In this document: positions 27,293-36,092 of the stretch, one piece after another
Position numbering within the stretch: the stretch's first letter is position 1
How the letters are laid out: each line of letters starts with the position of its first letter
Origin: Ideonella livida
Lineage (GTDB): Bacteria > Pseudomonadota > Gammaproteobacteria > Burkholderiales > Burkholderiaceae_C
Direction: 5' to 3'
DNA: 64,000 nt
Assembly (NCBI RefSeq): GCF_010499455.1
Contig: NZ_JAAGOH010000024.1
Coordinates: 1-64,000, forward strand
The notes under the pieces: model-generated
Told to the model about the DNA's origin: nothing
Databases searched by the model: none
What the model saw: only the letters and a program-made list of their open reading frames with translations
Position numbers and translations under genes: made by a program

Positions 27293-28219
27293 ATGCCCAC
27301 GCTCTCCATTCCCACCCCTGAGCCGCGCCGCCGTCCGCTGCGTCTGCAGGCCCTGCTGCCCTACCTGCTCAGCCTGCCGGCGCTGCTGGTCTGCATCGGC
27401 ATCCTGGTGCCGTTCTTCACCGCCGTCGGCTACTCCTTCCAGCGCTACAACCTGTCGTTCCCCGACGCCCGCGCCTACGTCTGGTTCGACAACTACATCA
27501 GCCTGTTCACCGATCCGGCCTTCTGGAACACGGTGCGTGTGTCGCTGACCTACACCGTGGCCACGGTGGGCGTGCAGCTGCTGCTGGGCCTGGGCATCGC
27601 CCTGCTGCTCAAGGAGCGCAACCGGGTCAACAACCTGATGAGCGTGCTGCTCATCCTGCCGCTGATGGTGGCGCCGGCCATCGCCAGCCTGATGTGGAAG
27701 CTGATGACCAACCCGGGCTTCGGCGTGCTGAATTTCCTGCTGCGTCAGGTGGGCGTGGAGGACTTTGGCTGGAGCAGCCGCCCCGAGACCGCCATGTTCA
27801 CCGTGGTGCTGGTGGACACCTGGGTCTACACCCCCTTCATCACCGTGCTGCTGCTGGCCGGCCTGCGCGCCCTGCCGCGCCAGCCCTTTGAAGCCGCCGA
27901 GCTGGACGGCGTGCCCGCCAGCTTCGTGTTCTTCCGCATCACCCTGCCCATGCTGGCGCCCTACATCCTCACGGCCGGCATGTTCCGCATGCTCGACTCG
28001 ATCCAGCAGTTCGACATCATCTATTCGATGACCCAGGGCGGCCCGGGCGACTCGCTCACCGTCTTCCAGGTCCAGGCCTATCTGGAGGCCTTCAGCTTCT
28101 CGAACATCGGCAAGTCCGCCGCCCTGGTGCTGGTGCTCTGGGCCATCACCTACGCCCTGTCCACGGTCTTCATCAAGCACTGGCTCAAGCTGCGCCAGCG
28201 TGCCCGTGGCCAGGCCTGA
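27293..28219 (+). CDS. ABC transporter permease (CUT1, MalF-type)
   Basis: A 308-residue inner-membrane permease with six hydrophobic segments, the first at about residues 20-45 (ALLPYLLSLPALLVCIGILV). The EAA loop that contacts the ATPase is readable as EAAELDGVPASFVFFRITLP (about 200-220). The start at 27293 is preceded by GAAGGGGTTGCCGCC; in-frame sequence further upstream is low-complexity. It pairs with the second permease encoded 25 bp downstream. Confidence 0.92.
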   Translation: MPTLSIPTPEPRRRPLRLQALLPYLLSLPALLVCIGILVPFFTAVGYSFQRYNLSFPDARAYVWFDNYISLFTDPAFWNTVRVSLTYTVATVGVQLLLGLGIALLLKERNRVNNLMSVLLILPLMVAPAIASLMWKLMTNPGFGVLNFLLRQVGVEDFGWSSRPETAMFTVVLVDTWVYTPFITVLLLAGLRALPRQPFEAAELDGVPASFVFFRITLPMLAPYILTAGMFRMLDSIQQFDIIYSMTQGGPGDSLTVFQVQAYLEAFSFSNIGKSAALVLVLWAITYALSTVFIKHWLKLRQRARGQA

Positions 28220-28243
28220 CCCCACCCTCACCGGAGCGCTTCC

Positions 28244-29098
28244 ATGAACACCGCAACGCTTGCGCGCACCGGCCGCGCCGTGGCCCTCACCGTCGTCGGG
28301 CTCTTCTTCCTGTTCCCCTTTGTGTGGGTGCTGTTGATGAGCTTCATGACCAATGCCGACATCCTGCGTAGCACGCCCACGCTGGCCTTCAGCCCCACGC
28401 TGGACAACTACACCTCGCTGATCCGCGGTGAGCTGAAGACCGATGTGGGCACGCTCACCAGCGACTACATGGTCAACCTCGGCAACAGCCTGCTGCTGTC
28501 CAGCGCCTCGGTGCTGCTGTCGCTGCTGCTGGGCGTGCCGGCGGCCTATGCCTTCGCCCGCTTCAAGTTCCGCCTGGGCGAAGACATCGCCTTCACGCTG
28601 CTGAGCTTTCGCTTCGCCCCGCCCATCTTGGTGCTGCTGCCGCTGCAGCTGTATTTCCAGGAGATCGGCCTGTATGACACCTACCTCGGTCTGATCTGGG
28701 TCTACCAGCTGATCACGCTGCCGCTGATCCTGTGGATCGTGCGCGGCTACTTCGAAGACCTGAGCCCCGACATCGAGCACGCCTACCGCCTGGACGGCCA
28801 CAGCTGGCTCAAGGCCTTCTTGAAGATCGCCATCCCGCTGGCCCGCCCGGGCATCGCCGCCGCCGGTCTGCTGGCCTTCATCTTCGCGTGGAACAACTTC
28901 GTCTTCGCGCTGATCCTGGGCAGCTCCAGCGTGCAGCCCGTCACCGTGGGGGCGCTGGCCTTCATCACCGCCTCGGGCATCCAGTACGGCCAGATTGCTG
29001 CGGCGCTGATGCTCAGCGTGCTGCCCACCGCCACCATCGCCCTGTTCGCCCAGCGCTACCTCGTCGAGGGCCTGAGCATGGGTGCCGTCAAGGGATGA
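28244..29098 (+). CDS. ABC transporter permease (CUT1, MalG-type)
   Basis: A 284-residue permease with six membrane segments, beginning with ALTVVGLFFLFPFVWVLLMS. The EAA-like motif is IEHAYRLDGHSWLKAFLKIA (about 175-195), with His in place of the first Ala, and the C-terminus ends RYLVEGLSMGAVKG as in MalG-type subunits. The stop codon overlaps a possible ATG of the first ATPase gene. Together with the preceding permease it makes the heterodimeric channel. Confidence 0.93.
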   Translation: MNTATLARTGRAVALTVVGLFFLFPFVWVLLMSFMTNADILRSTPTLAFSPTLDNYTSLIRGELKTDVGTLTSDYMVNLGNSLLLSSASVLLSLLLGVPAAYAFARFKFRLGEDIAFTLLSFRFAPPILVLLPLQLYFQEIGLYDTYLGLIWVYQLITLPLILWIVRGYFEDLSPDIEHAYRLDGHSWLKAFLKIAIPLARPGIAAAGLLAFIFAWNNFVFALILGSSSVQPVTVGALAFITASGIQYGQIAAALMLSVLPTATIALFAQRYLVEGLSMGAVKG

Positions 29099-29121
29099 AC
29101 GTGAATTCGCCAGGAACCCCC

Positions 29122-30204
29122 ATGTCCTACCTCCAGATTTCCGGCCTGAGCAAGGCCTTTGGCAAGAAGCAGGTCCTCGACGGCCTGGACCTCGATGTGC
29201 GCCGCGGCGAATGCCTGGTGGTGTTCGGCGGCTCGGGCAGCGGCAAGACCACGCTGCTGCGCCACATTGCCGGGCTGATGGCGCCCGATGCCGGCACGCT
29301 GCGCCTGGACGGGCGCGACCTGTCCGAGCAGGGCCCCGAATCGCGCGGCGTGGCCATGGCCTTCCAGAATTTCGCGCTCTACCCGCACCTCAGCGCCTTC
29401 GAGAACATCGCCAGCCCGCTGCGCGCCCGGGGCCTGGACGAAGACACGCTGCGCCAGCGCGTGCAGGAAACCGCCCGCCTGCTCAAGATCGAGCACGTGC
29501 TCACCCACCTGCCGCGCCAGCTCTCCAACGGCCAAAAGCAGCGCACCTCGCTGGCCCGCAGCCTGGTGCACAAGCCGCCGGTGCTGCTGCTGGACGACCC
29601 GCTGCGCAACGTGGACGCCAAGCTGCGCTTTGAAATGCGGCTGGAGTTCCCCAAGCTGTTCAAGGCCTCCGGCGCCACCGTGCTCTACGTCACGCAGGAT
29701 TACCGCGAAGCCCTGGCCCTGGGCGACCGCATCGGCGTGCTCGAAGGCGGCCGTTTCCAGCAGATCGACACCCCCGCTGGCATCTACCGCAACCCGCGCA
29801 CCCGCCAAGTGGCGCGCCTGTTTGGCGACCCGCCGATCAACCTGTTTGAGGTCACGCCGCAGCGTGTGGCTGGCGGCATGGCGGTGGAGATTGCCGGCCA
29901 GCCGCTGCTGCTGCCCGACAGCCGCACCGACCTGGCCGGCCAGCCCTGCGTGCTGGGCGTGCGCCCGGAAGACGTGATCTTCAGCACCGCGCCCGAGGCC
30001 GGCGCGCTGCCGGTGGCGCTGGAGGCGGTGATGCCCATCAACGTGCGCACCGTCACCCTGCTCAAAGCCGGCAGTGTGGAGATCCTGGCCAGCCGCCCCG
30101 AAGACCCCGAGCTGGCCGCCACCCGCGAGCGCGTGCCCGGCTTTGCCCGCCTGGCGCCCGGCCGCAGCCTGTTCTTTGACCGCGCCACCGGCGCGCGGCT
30201 TTGA
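29122..30204 (+). CDS. ABC transporter ATP-binding protein 1, degenerate catalytic motifs
   Basis: A 360-residue sugar-type ABC ATPase with a C-terminal regulatory TOBE/OB region (about 235-360). The Walker A is GGSGSGKTT. Several catalytic elements differ from consensus: the signature is LSNGQKQRTSLARSL rather than LSGGQ, the residue after Walker B is Asp (LLLDDP) rather than the catalytic Glu, and the H-loop reads YVTQDYREAL, with Gln replacing the switch histidine. The ATG at 29122 (AGGAA just upstream) is preferred over 29095, which overlaps the permease stop. It presumably pairs with the more canonical ATPase encoded next, giving one weak and one competent ATP site, as in GlpS/GlpT-type glycerol importers. 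Confidence 0.9.
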   Translation: MSYLQISGLSKAFGKKQVLDGLDLDVRRGECLVVFGGSGSGKTTLLRHIAGLMAPDAGTLRLDGRDLSEQGPESRGVAMAFQNFALYPHLSAFENIASPLRARGLDEDTLRQRVQETARLLKIEHVLTHLPRQLSNGQKQRTSLARSLVHKPPVLLLDDPLRNVDAKLRFEMRLEFPKLFKASGATVLYVTQDYREALALGDRIGVLEGGRFQQIDTPAGIYRNPRTRQVARLFGDPPINLFEVTPQRVAGGMAVEIAGQPLLLPDSRTDLAGQPCVLGVRPEDVIFSTAPEAGALPVALEAVMPINVRTVTLLKAGSVEILASRPEDPELAATRERVPGFARLAPGRSLFFDRATGARL

Positions 30205-30243
30205 GCTCCATCCCCCGACTCACCCCACCCCACGGAACACCCC

Positions 30244-31410
30244 ATGGCTGCGCTCACCCTGGAACAGGTCAGCAAGATCTACCGCGAGAAGGGCAAACCC
30301 GACAACCGCGCCGTCAAGTCCCTCAACATGAGCATCCACGACGGCGAGATCATCTCGCTGCTGGGCTCCTCGGGCTGCGGCAAGACCAGCACGCTGCGCA
30401 TGGTGGCCGGCTTCGAGTCGGTCAGCGAAGGCAGCATCCGCCTGGGCGAGCGCGTGCTCAATGACCTCAAGCCCGCCGAGCGCAACGTGGCCATGGCCTT
30501 TGAAGGCTATGCGCTCTACCCGCCGCTGACGGTGCGCGACAACATCGCCTTCTCTCTGCTGCGCGGCAAAACCCCCGCCGCCGAGGTGCAGCGCCGCGTG
30601 GCCCATGTGGCCGCGCTGCTGGAGATCACCGACATCCTCGACGCCTACCCGCCCACCCTGAGCGGCGGGCAGCAGCAGCGCGTCAGCCTGGCCCGCGCCC
30701 TGGTGCGCCAGGCCGAGCTCTACCTGCTCGACGAGCCCATGAGCCAGCTGGAGCCGCAACTGCGCGCCGTGCTGCGCGGACGCATCAAGGAGTACCTGAT
30801 CGAGCACCGCATGACCTCGGTCTTCGTCACCCACGACCAGACCGAGGCCGTGGCCCTGAGCGACCGCATCGCCGTGATGAGCGGCGGCGTGCTGCAGCAA
30901 TTCGCCTCGCCTGAAGACCTGAAAGAGCGGCCCGCCAACCTCTTTGTGGCCGGCTTCATTGGCGAGCCCGCCATGAACCTGCTGCCCGCCCGCCTGCACC
31001 TGGACGGTGGCGAGCTGCGCGCCGTGGTCACCGCCCACGGCAGCACCGCCGCCGCCTTGAGCGTGCACTTTGGCCCGCTGGCCCGCCTGCCCGAAGCACA
31101 GGCCATGGCCCTGCATGAAGGGCAAGCCGTGCACCTGGGCGTGCGGCCGCACAAGGTGCGCTTAGGGAGCACGCACAGCGCCCAAGGCACCGAGAGCGCG
31201 GCCCAAGGCCAGCTGTCCTTCAACCAGTGGCAGGGCGACCAAAGCCATGTGGGCGTGGAGTTGGGCGGCCACACCCTGCTGGTGGTGACCGATGGCGCGG
31301 TGGACCTGGCCGAAGGCGCCCCCGTGAACCTGGCGCTGCCGCTGTCGGCCCTGCACCTGTTCGACAGCGCCAGCGAGCAGGCCCTGGTGCACGGTGCCGA
31401 TCTGCGCTGA
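30244..31410 (+). CDS. ABC transporter ATP-binding protein 2
   Basis: A 388-residue sugar-type ABC ATPase with TOBE region. Walker A is LLGSSGCGKTST, the signature LSGGQQQRVSLARAL, Walker B LYLLDEP with the catalytic Glu, and the H-loop VFVTHDQTEAV, all canonical. The Q-loop is unusual: MAFEGYALYPPLT has Glu where Gln normally contacts Mg2+ and the permease. It lies 39 bp after ATPase 1 and completes a five-gene importer (receptor, two permeases, two ATPases). Confidence 0.92.
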   Translation: MAALTLEQVSKIYREKGKPDNRAVKSLNMSIHDGEIISLLGSSGCGKTSTLRMVAGFESVSEGSIRLGERVLNDLKPAERNVAMAFEGYALYPPLTVRDNIAFSLLRGKTPAAEVQRRVAHVAALLEITDILDAYPPTLSGGQQQRVSLARALVRQAELYLLDEPMSQLEPQLRAVLRGRIKEYLIEHRMTSVFVTHDQTEAVALSDRIAVMSGGVLQQFASPEDLKERPANLFVAGFIGEPAMNLLPARLHLDGGELRAVVTAHGSTAAALSVHFGPLARLPEAQAMALHEGQAVHLGVRPHKVRLGSTHSAQGTESAAQGQLSFNQWQGDQSHVGVELGGHTLLVVTDGAVDLAEGAPVNLALPLSALHLFDSASEQALVHGADLR

Positions 31411-31464
31411 GCCCACACGCCCACCTCACCCATCCGCCCGCCGCGCCCCCTTTCGGAGACCCGC

Positions 31465-33081
31465 ATGACCCCGGCCCCCGACCTCCTCATCGGCATCGAC
31501 GCCGGCACCTCGGTCATCAAGGCCGTGGCCTTTGACCTGCAGGGCCGCCAGATCGCCGTGGCCAGCACGCCCAACACCGTGCGCCTGAGCCCCGGCGGCG
31601 CCGCCGAGCAGGACCTGGACCGCACCTGGGCCGACACCGCCGCCACCCTGCGCGCCCTGGGCGAGCAGGTGCCCGACCTGGCCCGCCGCACCCTGGCCCT
31701 GGCCGCCACCGCCCAGGGCGACGGCACCTGGCTGATCGACGCCGCGGGCCGCCCCGTGGGCCCCGCCCTGCTCTGGCTGGATGGCCGCAGTGCCGCGCAG
31801 GTGCAGGCCCTGCGCGCCAGCCCGGCCCATGCCGCGCTGGTGGCCCGCACCGGCACCGCCCTCAACCCCAGCCTGCAAAGCAGCCAGCTGCTGTGGCTGC
31901 AGGCCCAGCAGCCCGAGCGCCTGGCACGCGCCGCCACCGCGCTACACGCCAAAGACTGGCTGTACTTCTGCTTCACCGGCGAGCGCGCCACCAGCCCCTG
32001 CGAAGGCGTCTTCACCTTTGGCGACTGGCGCCAGCGCGCCTACGCACCCGAGGTGCTGGCCACCCTGGGCCTGGCCCGCTGGGCCCACCTGCTGCCCCCG
32101 CTGGTGGACGGCACCCGCCACCACGCCCCGCTCAGTGCGGCGGCGGCGGCCGACTGCGGCCTGCGGGCCGGCACCCCGGTGGCCCTGGCCATCATGGACG
32201 TGCCGGCCACCGTGCTGGGCGGTGGCGGCGTGGCGGTGGGCGAGCACGGCGCGCTGCGCCGCGTGGGCTGCTCCATCCTGGGCAGCACCGGCATGCACGG
32301 CTGGGTGAGCGACCAGCCCGCCGACATCCAGCCCAGCACCGAGGCCGGCTACACCATGGCCATGCCGCTGCCCGGTGCGCAGGTGCGGCTGATGTCGCAC
32401 ATGGCCGCCACGCTCAACATCGACTGGCTCCTGGCCTGGCTGGCCGAGGCCGCGCAGTTCATGGGTGCCACCGTGCCGCCACGCGCTGAGCTGCTGCAGC
32501 GCCTGAACGCCGCCGTGCTGGAGGCTGCACCGGGCCAAGCCCTGTTCCACCCCTACGTGGCTGAGAACGGCGAACGCGGCCCCTTTGTGGACGGCCACGC
32601 CCGCGCCCAGCTCAGCGGCTTCACCACCCGGCTGGGCCTGGGTGGCACAGCGCGTGCGGTGTTCGAGGGCATTTGCCTGGCCGCCCGCCACTGCTACGAG
32701 GCCCTGGGCCCGCTGCCCGAGGAAATCCGCCTGAGCGGTGGTGCCGCCCGCAGCCCGGCCCTGCGCCAGCTGCTGGCCAGCGTCACCGGCCGGCCGGTGC
32801 GGGTGTCGCACCGCGAGGAATGCGGCGCGGCCGGTGCTGCCCTGTGCGCCGCCGTGGCCGTGGGCGTGGTCCCCAGCCTGCGCCACGCCCTGCCGGACTG
32901 GGTGGACGCCCAGCTGGGCGCCCGCGTCACCGCCCCCGACCCGCAGCACACCGCCCTCTACGACGCCCTCATGCCCGTCTACCGCCAGCAGGCCGAGGCC
33001 GCCCGCCCCGGCTGGGCGGCCCTGGCGGCGGCCCGCCAAGCCCACGACGCCCACGACGCCCGTGCCGCGGCGCTGTCCTGA
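31465..33081 (+). CDS. FGGY-family carbohydrate kinase, EryA-like (erythritol/polyol kinase candidate)
   Basis: A 538-residue two-domain FGGY kinase. The N-terminal ATPase-fold motif is IGIDAGTSVIKAVAFDLQGR, followed by ATAQGDGTWLID; the C-terminal FGGY signature region is EEIRLSGGAARSPALRQL, with SHREECGAAGAAL nearby. The phosphate-transfer region SILGSTGMHGWV is intact. The opening and overall layout recall EryA, the erythritol kinase of rhizobia and Brucella, more than xylulokinase or glycerol kinase. I rely on remembered family features, not an alignment. Translation starts at 31465 after CGGAGACCCGC, 54 bp beyond the transporter. It would phosphorylate the imported polyol in the cytosol. 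Confidence 0.85.
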   Translation: MTPAPDLLIGIDAGTSVIKAVAFDLQGRQIAVASTPNTVRLSPGGAAEQDLDRTWADTAATLRALGEQVPDLARRTLALAATAQGDGTWLIDAAGRPVGPALLWLDGRSAAQVQALRASPAHAALVARTGTALNPSLQSSQLLWLQAQQPERLARAATALHAKDWLYFCFTGERATSPCEGVFTFGDWRQRAYAPEVLATLGLARWAHLLPPLVDGTRHHAPLSAAAAADCGLRAGTPVALAIMDVPATVLGGGGVAVGEHGALRRVGCSILGSTGMHGWVSDQPADIQPSTEAGYTMAMPLPGAQVRLMSHMAATLNIDWLLAWLAEAAQFMGATVPPRAELLQRLNAAVLEAAPGQALFHPYVAENGERGPFVDGHARAQLSGFTTRLGLGGTARAVFEGICLAARHCYEALGPLPEEIRLSGGAARSPALRQLLASVTGRPVRVSHREECGAAGAALCAAVAVGVVPSLRHALPDWVDAQLGARVTAPDPQHTALYDALMPVYRQQAEAARPGWAALAAARQAHDAHDARAAALS

Positions 33082-33115
33082 ACCTTCTCCCCCCCTTCCT
33101 CACGGATCACTCCCC

Positions 33116-34174
33116 ATGTCCGCACTCCGCATCGCCGTCATCGGTGACCGCTTCATGAAGGCCGATTTCTTCACCCAGGCCCTGCAGGCCGCGCTGCCCG
33201 GCCACGCGCTGGACCTGCGCACCCTGGAGCTGGACTGGCCTGACGTGCCCATGGCCCACGGCTACGCCGGCCAGGCCAGCGACCCCGAACTCAGCGGCCT
33301 GCGCGAGTACCTGGGCGAGCCCGCCGCGCTGGCCCGCTTCATTGGCGATGCGCAGGTGCTGGTCAACCACCTGGCACCGGTCACCGCCGGCCTGCTGGAC
33401 CGCTGCCCGGCGCTCAAGTTCATCGCCGTCTCCCGCGGCGGGCCGGTCAACATCGACATGGCGGCGGCGCGCCAGCGCGGTGTCACCGTGGTCAACGCGC
33501 CGGGGCGCAACGCCAGCGCGGTGGCCGAGTTCACCCTCGGCATGATCCTGGCGCAGACCCGCCTGATCACCGCCGGCCATGTGGCCCTGGCCCAGGGCGA
33601 GTGGCGCGGCGAGCTCTACCGCGCCGACCTCACCGGCGATGAGCTGTGCAACCAGACCGTGGGCTTGATCGGCTACGGCCACATCGGCCGGCGCGTCACC
33701 AAGCTGCTGCGCCCCTTGGGCTGCCGCGTGCTGGTGCACGACCCCTACGTCAGCCTCGATGAGGTGGACCGCGCCGCCGGCGTGGCGCAGGTGGACTGGG
33801 CCACGCTGCTGGGCCAGAGCGACATCGTCTCGCTGCACGCCCGTGTCACGCCCGAAACCACTGGATTCTTGAACGCCGCCGCCTTTGCGCAAATGAAGCG
33901 CGGCGCCACCTTCATCAACACCGCCCGCGGCCCCATGGTGGACTACCCCGCGCTCTACCAGGCCCTGGCCAGCGGCCACCTGCGTGGCGCCGGGCTGGAG
34001 ACCTTTGGCGTGGAGCCCTGCGAGCCCGACGACCCCCTGCTGCGCCTGCCCAACGTCACCCTCACGCCGCACATCGCCGGCGCCTCGCTGCAGACCGTGC
34101 GCGTGGCCGCCGCCATGGTGGCCGATGAGCTGCGCCGCCACCTGGCGGGTGAGCCGCTGCAGTACCCCTGCTGA
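33116..34174 (+). CDS. D-isomer-specific 2-hydroxyacid dehydrogenase
   Basis: A 352-residue NAD-dependent dehydrogenase of the D-3-phosphoglycerate dehydrogenase superfamily. The cofactor motif is VGLIGYGHIGRRVTKLL (about 185-201). Catalytic residues are visible as Arg in NTARGPMVDYPAL, Glu in GLETFGVEP and His in LTPHIAGAS. The N-terminal catalytic domain is somewhat long. It lies 34 bp after the FGGY kinase in the same operon. It could reduce or oxidise a hydroxyacid formed from an aldolase product or a side product of polyol oxidation; the substrate is not evident. Confidence 0.88.
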   Translation: MSALRIAVIGDRFMKADFFTQALQAALPGHALDLRTLELDWPDVPMAHGYAGQASDPELSGLREYLGEPAALARFIGDAQVLVNHLAPVTAGLLDRCPALKFIAVSRGGPVNIDMAAARQRGVTVVNAPGRNASAVAEFTLGMILAQTRLITAGHVALAQGEWRGELYRADLTGDELCNQTVGLIGYGHIGRRVTKLLRPLGCRVLVHDPYVSLDEVDRAAGVAQVDWATLLGQSDIVSLHARVTPETTGFLNAAAFAQMKRGATFINTARGPMVDYPALYQALASGHLRGAGLETFGVEPCEPDDPLLRLPNVTLTPHIAGASLQTVRVAAAMVADELRRHLAGEPLQYPC

Positions 34175-34232
34175 GCCGTGGCTGTGCTGGTTTGAGCCCC
34201 GCCCCGGTCCCCCTCTCCAACCCCCCTCCGCC

Positions 34233-36080
34233 ATGAACGCCCCCCTGTCCCCCCGTGTGGCCGCCGGTGCCCATGCCGGCCCTGTGGCTGGTGCCTCGGC
34301 TGCCGCCGCCTCGGCGCACGCCCTGCTCGCCCAGGCCGCCCGCGCTGCCGCGCAGGCCCCGGCCGCGCCCGGCCTGCCGCCGCTGGACCTGGCCGCCAGC
34401 GCCCTGAACCCGGCCCAGCGCCAGCGTGACCTGGCCCGCGCCCAAGACAGCGTGGCCGACGTGCTGGTCATCGGCGCCGGCGTCACCGGGGCGGGCGCCG
34501 CGCTGGACGCCGCCGCCCGTGGCCTGAAGGTGGTGCTGGTGGAGGCGGGTGACGTGGCCACCGGCACCTCCTCGCGCTCGGGCAAAACCTTCCACGGCGG
34601 CCTGCGCTACCTGGAGCAGCTCAACTTCCGCCTGGTGGCCCACGCCATCGCCGAGCGCGACCTGATGCTGCACACCCTCTGCCCGCACATCGCCTGGCCC
34701 GAGGCGTTTGTGTTCCCGCTGGGCGCGGCCTGGGAGCGCCTGTACGTGGGCGCCGGCGTCACGCTCTATGACCTGTTCGGCCTGCGCCACCGCGCCGTGC
34801 CACGCCAGCGCCACTTCAGCCGGCGCGGCCTCAAGGCCCATTTCCCCAGCATCGACGACACCCGCGCCGCCGGCGGCATCCAGTACTACGACGCGCTGAT
34901 GGACGAAGCCCGCCACACGCTGGCCGTGGCGCGCACCGCCGCCGGCCTGGGCGCGGCCGTCATCTCAGGCGCGCCGGTGGTGGATTTCCTCAAGGCCGCA
35001 GACGGCGCCGTGCAAGGCGTGGTGGTGCGTGATGCCGACACCGGCCAGCGCCACACGCTGCGGGCCCGCGCCGTCATCAACGCCGGTGGCGTGTGGGCCG
35101 ACGAGCTGCAGCGCCTGGCCGGCGCCAGCACCTTCCGCGTGCAGCCGGCCAAGGGCGTGCACCTGCTGCTGCGCGGTGAGGCCATCGACGCGCAGGCCGG
35201 CATCCTGGCCCGGGCCGACGACTCGGTCATCATCGCCCGGCGTTGGTACGGCCAGTGGCTGGTGGGCACCACCGACACCCCCTGGGACCGCGACAAGGGC
35301 CGCCCTGTGGCCGAGGCCGCCGACGTGCGCTACCTGCTGGACAACCTCAACCGCTACCTGTCGCGTAAGGTCACGCTGGACGATGTGCTGGGTACCTTTG
35401 CCGGCCTGCGCCCGCTGCTCAAGCCGGTGGAAGGGCAGGGCACCACCAGCGCCCTCTCGCGTGACCACGCCGTGCTGCCTGGGCCGGTGGGGCTGACCAC
35501 CATCGTCGGCGGCAAATACACCACCTACCGCCGCATGGCCGAAGACGTGGTGAACGCCGCGCTGGCCGGCCCCGGCGCGCCACCGGCCGCCCGCCCCTGC
35601 CCCACCGCCCAGCTGCCCCTGCTGGGCGCCACCGCCTGGGCGAGCCTGCGTGACGAGGCCCCGCGCCTGGCCCGCACACTGGACCTGCCCGAGCCCACCG
35701 TGCGCCTGCTGCTGGGCCGCCACGGCGACCAACTGGCCGCCGTGCTGGCCCACGCCGCAGAGCAGCCCGCACTCGCCCGCCCGCTGCCCGGTGCCCCGCG
35801 TGTGCTGGGCGCCGAGGTCTGCCACGCCGTGGCCGCCGAAGGCGCCCGCAGCCTGGAAGACGTGATGGTGCGCCGCCTGCACCTGGCCTGGGAGCTGCCC
35901 GACGGTGGCGACGCCGTGGCCCCTCAGGTGGCTGCCCTCATCGCCCCGCTGCTGGGTTGGAGCGCCGAGCAGACCGCCGCCCAGGTGGCCGACTACCGCG
36001 CCTTTGTGGCCGGCGAGCGCGCCGCCCTGGCGGCGCTGCGTGCTGAAGCCAGCCGCCCCGCCACGGCCTCGGCGGCCTGA
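34233..36080 (+). CDS. GlpD-family FAD-dependent dehydrogenase, EryB-like
   Basis: A 615-residue flavoprotein of the glycerol-3-phosphate dehydrogenase (GlpD) family. The FAD motif is VLVIGAGVTGAGAALDAA at about residue 80, followed by VEAGDVATGTSSRSGK and TFHGGLRYLE, diagnostic of GlpD. GGKYTTYRRMAEDVV near residue 430 is the second conserved segment, and a C-terminal helical domain (about 450-600) matches GlpD. The N-terminal 70 residues are an alanine-rich extension. In erythritol loci the equivalent enzyme (EryB) oxidises the phosphorylated polyol made by EryA, which fits the gene order here. Oxidation of glycerol 3-phosphate is the alternative. Confidence 0.88.
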   Translation: MNAPLSPRVAAGAHAGPVAGASAAAASAHALLAQAARAAAQAPAAPGLPPLDLAASALNPAQRQRDLARAQDSVADVLVIGAGVTGAGAALDAAARGLKVVLVEAGDVATGTSSRSGKTFHGGLRYLEQLNFRLVAHAIAERDLMLHTLCPHIAWPEAFVFPLGAAWERLYVGAGVTLYDLFGLRHRAVPRQRHFSRRGLKAHFPSIDDTRAAGGIQYYDALMDEARHTLAVARTAAGLGAAVISGAPVVDFLKAADGAVQGVVVRDADTGQRHTLRARAVINAGGVWADELQRLAGASTFRVQPAKGVHLLLRGEAIDAQAGILARADDSVIIARRWYGQWLVGTTDTPWDRDKGRPVAEAADVRYLLDNLNRYLSRKVTLDDVLGTFAGLRPLLKPVEGQGTTSALSRDHAVLPGPVGLTTIVGGKYTTYRRMAEDVVNAALAGPGAPPAARPCPTAQLPLLGATAWASLRDEAPRLARTLDLPEPTVRLLLGRHGDQLAAVLAHAAEQPALARPLPGAPRVLGAEVCHAVAAEGARSLEDVMVRRLHLAWELPDGGDAVAPQVAALIAPLLGWSAEQTAAQVADYRAFVAGERAALAALRAEASRPATASAA

Positions 36081-36092
36081 AGGAGCCCGGCC

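Noticed and set aside
31465-33081. FGGY kinase considered as glycerol kinase
   Set aside because: Although the ABC importer and GlpD-like gene resemble glycerol loci, the N-terminal and C-terminal motifs match EryA/LyxK-type kinases better than GlpK.
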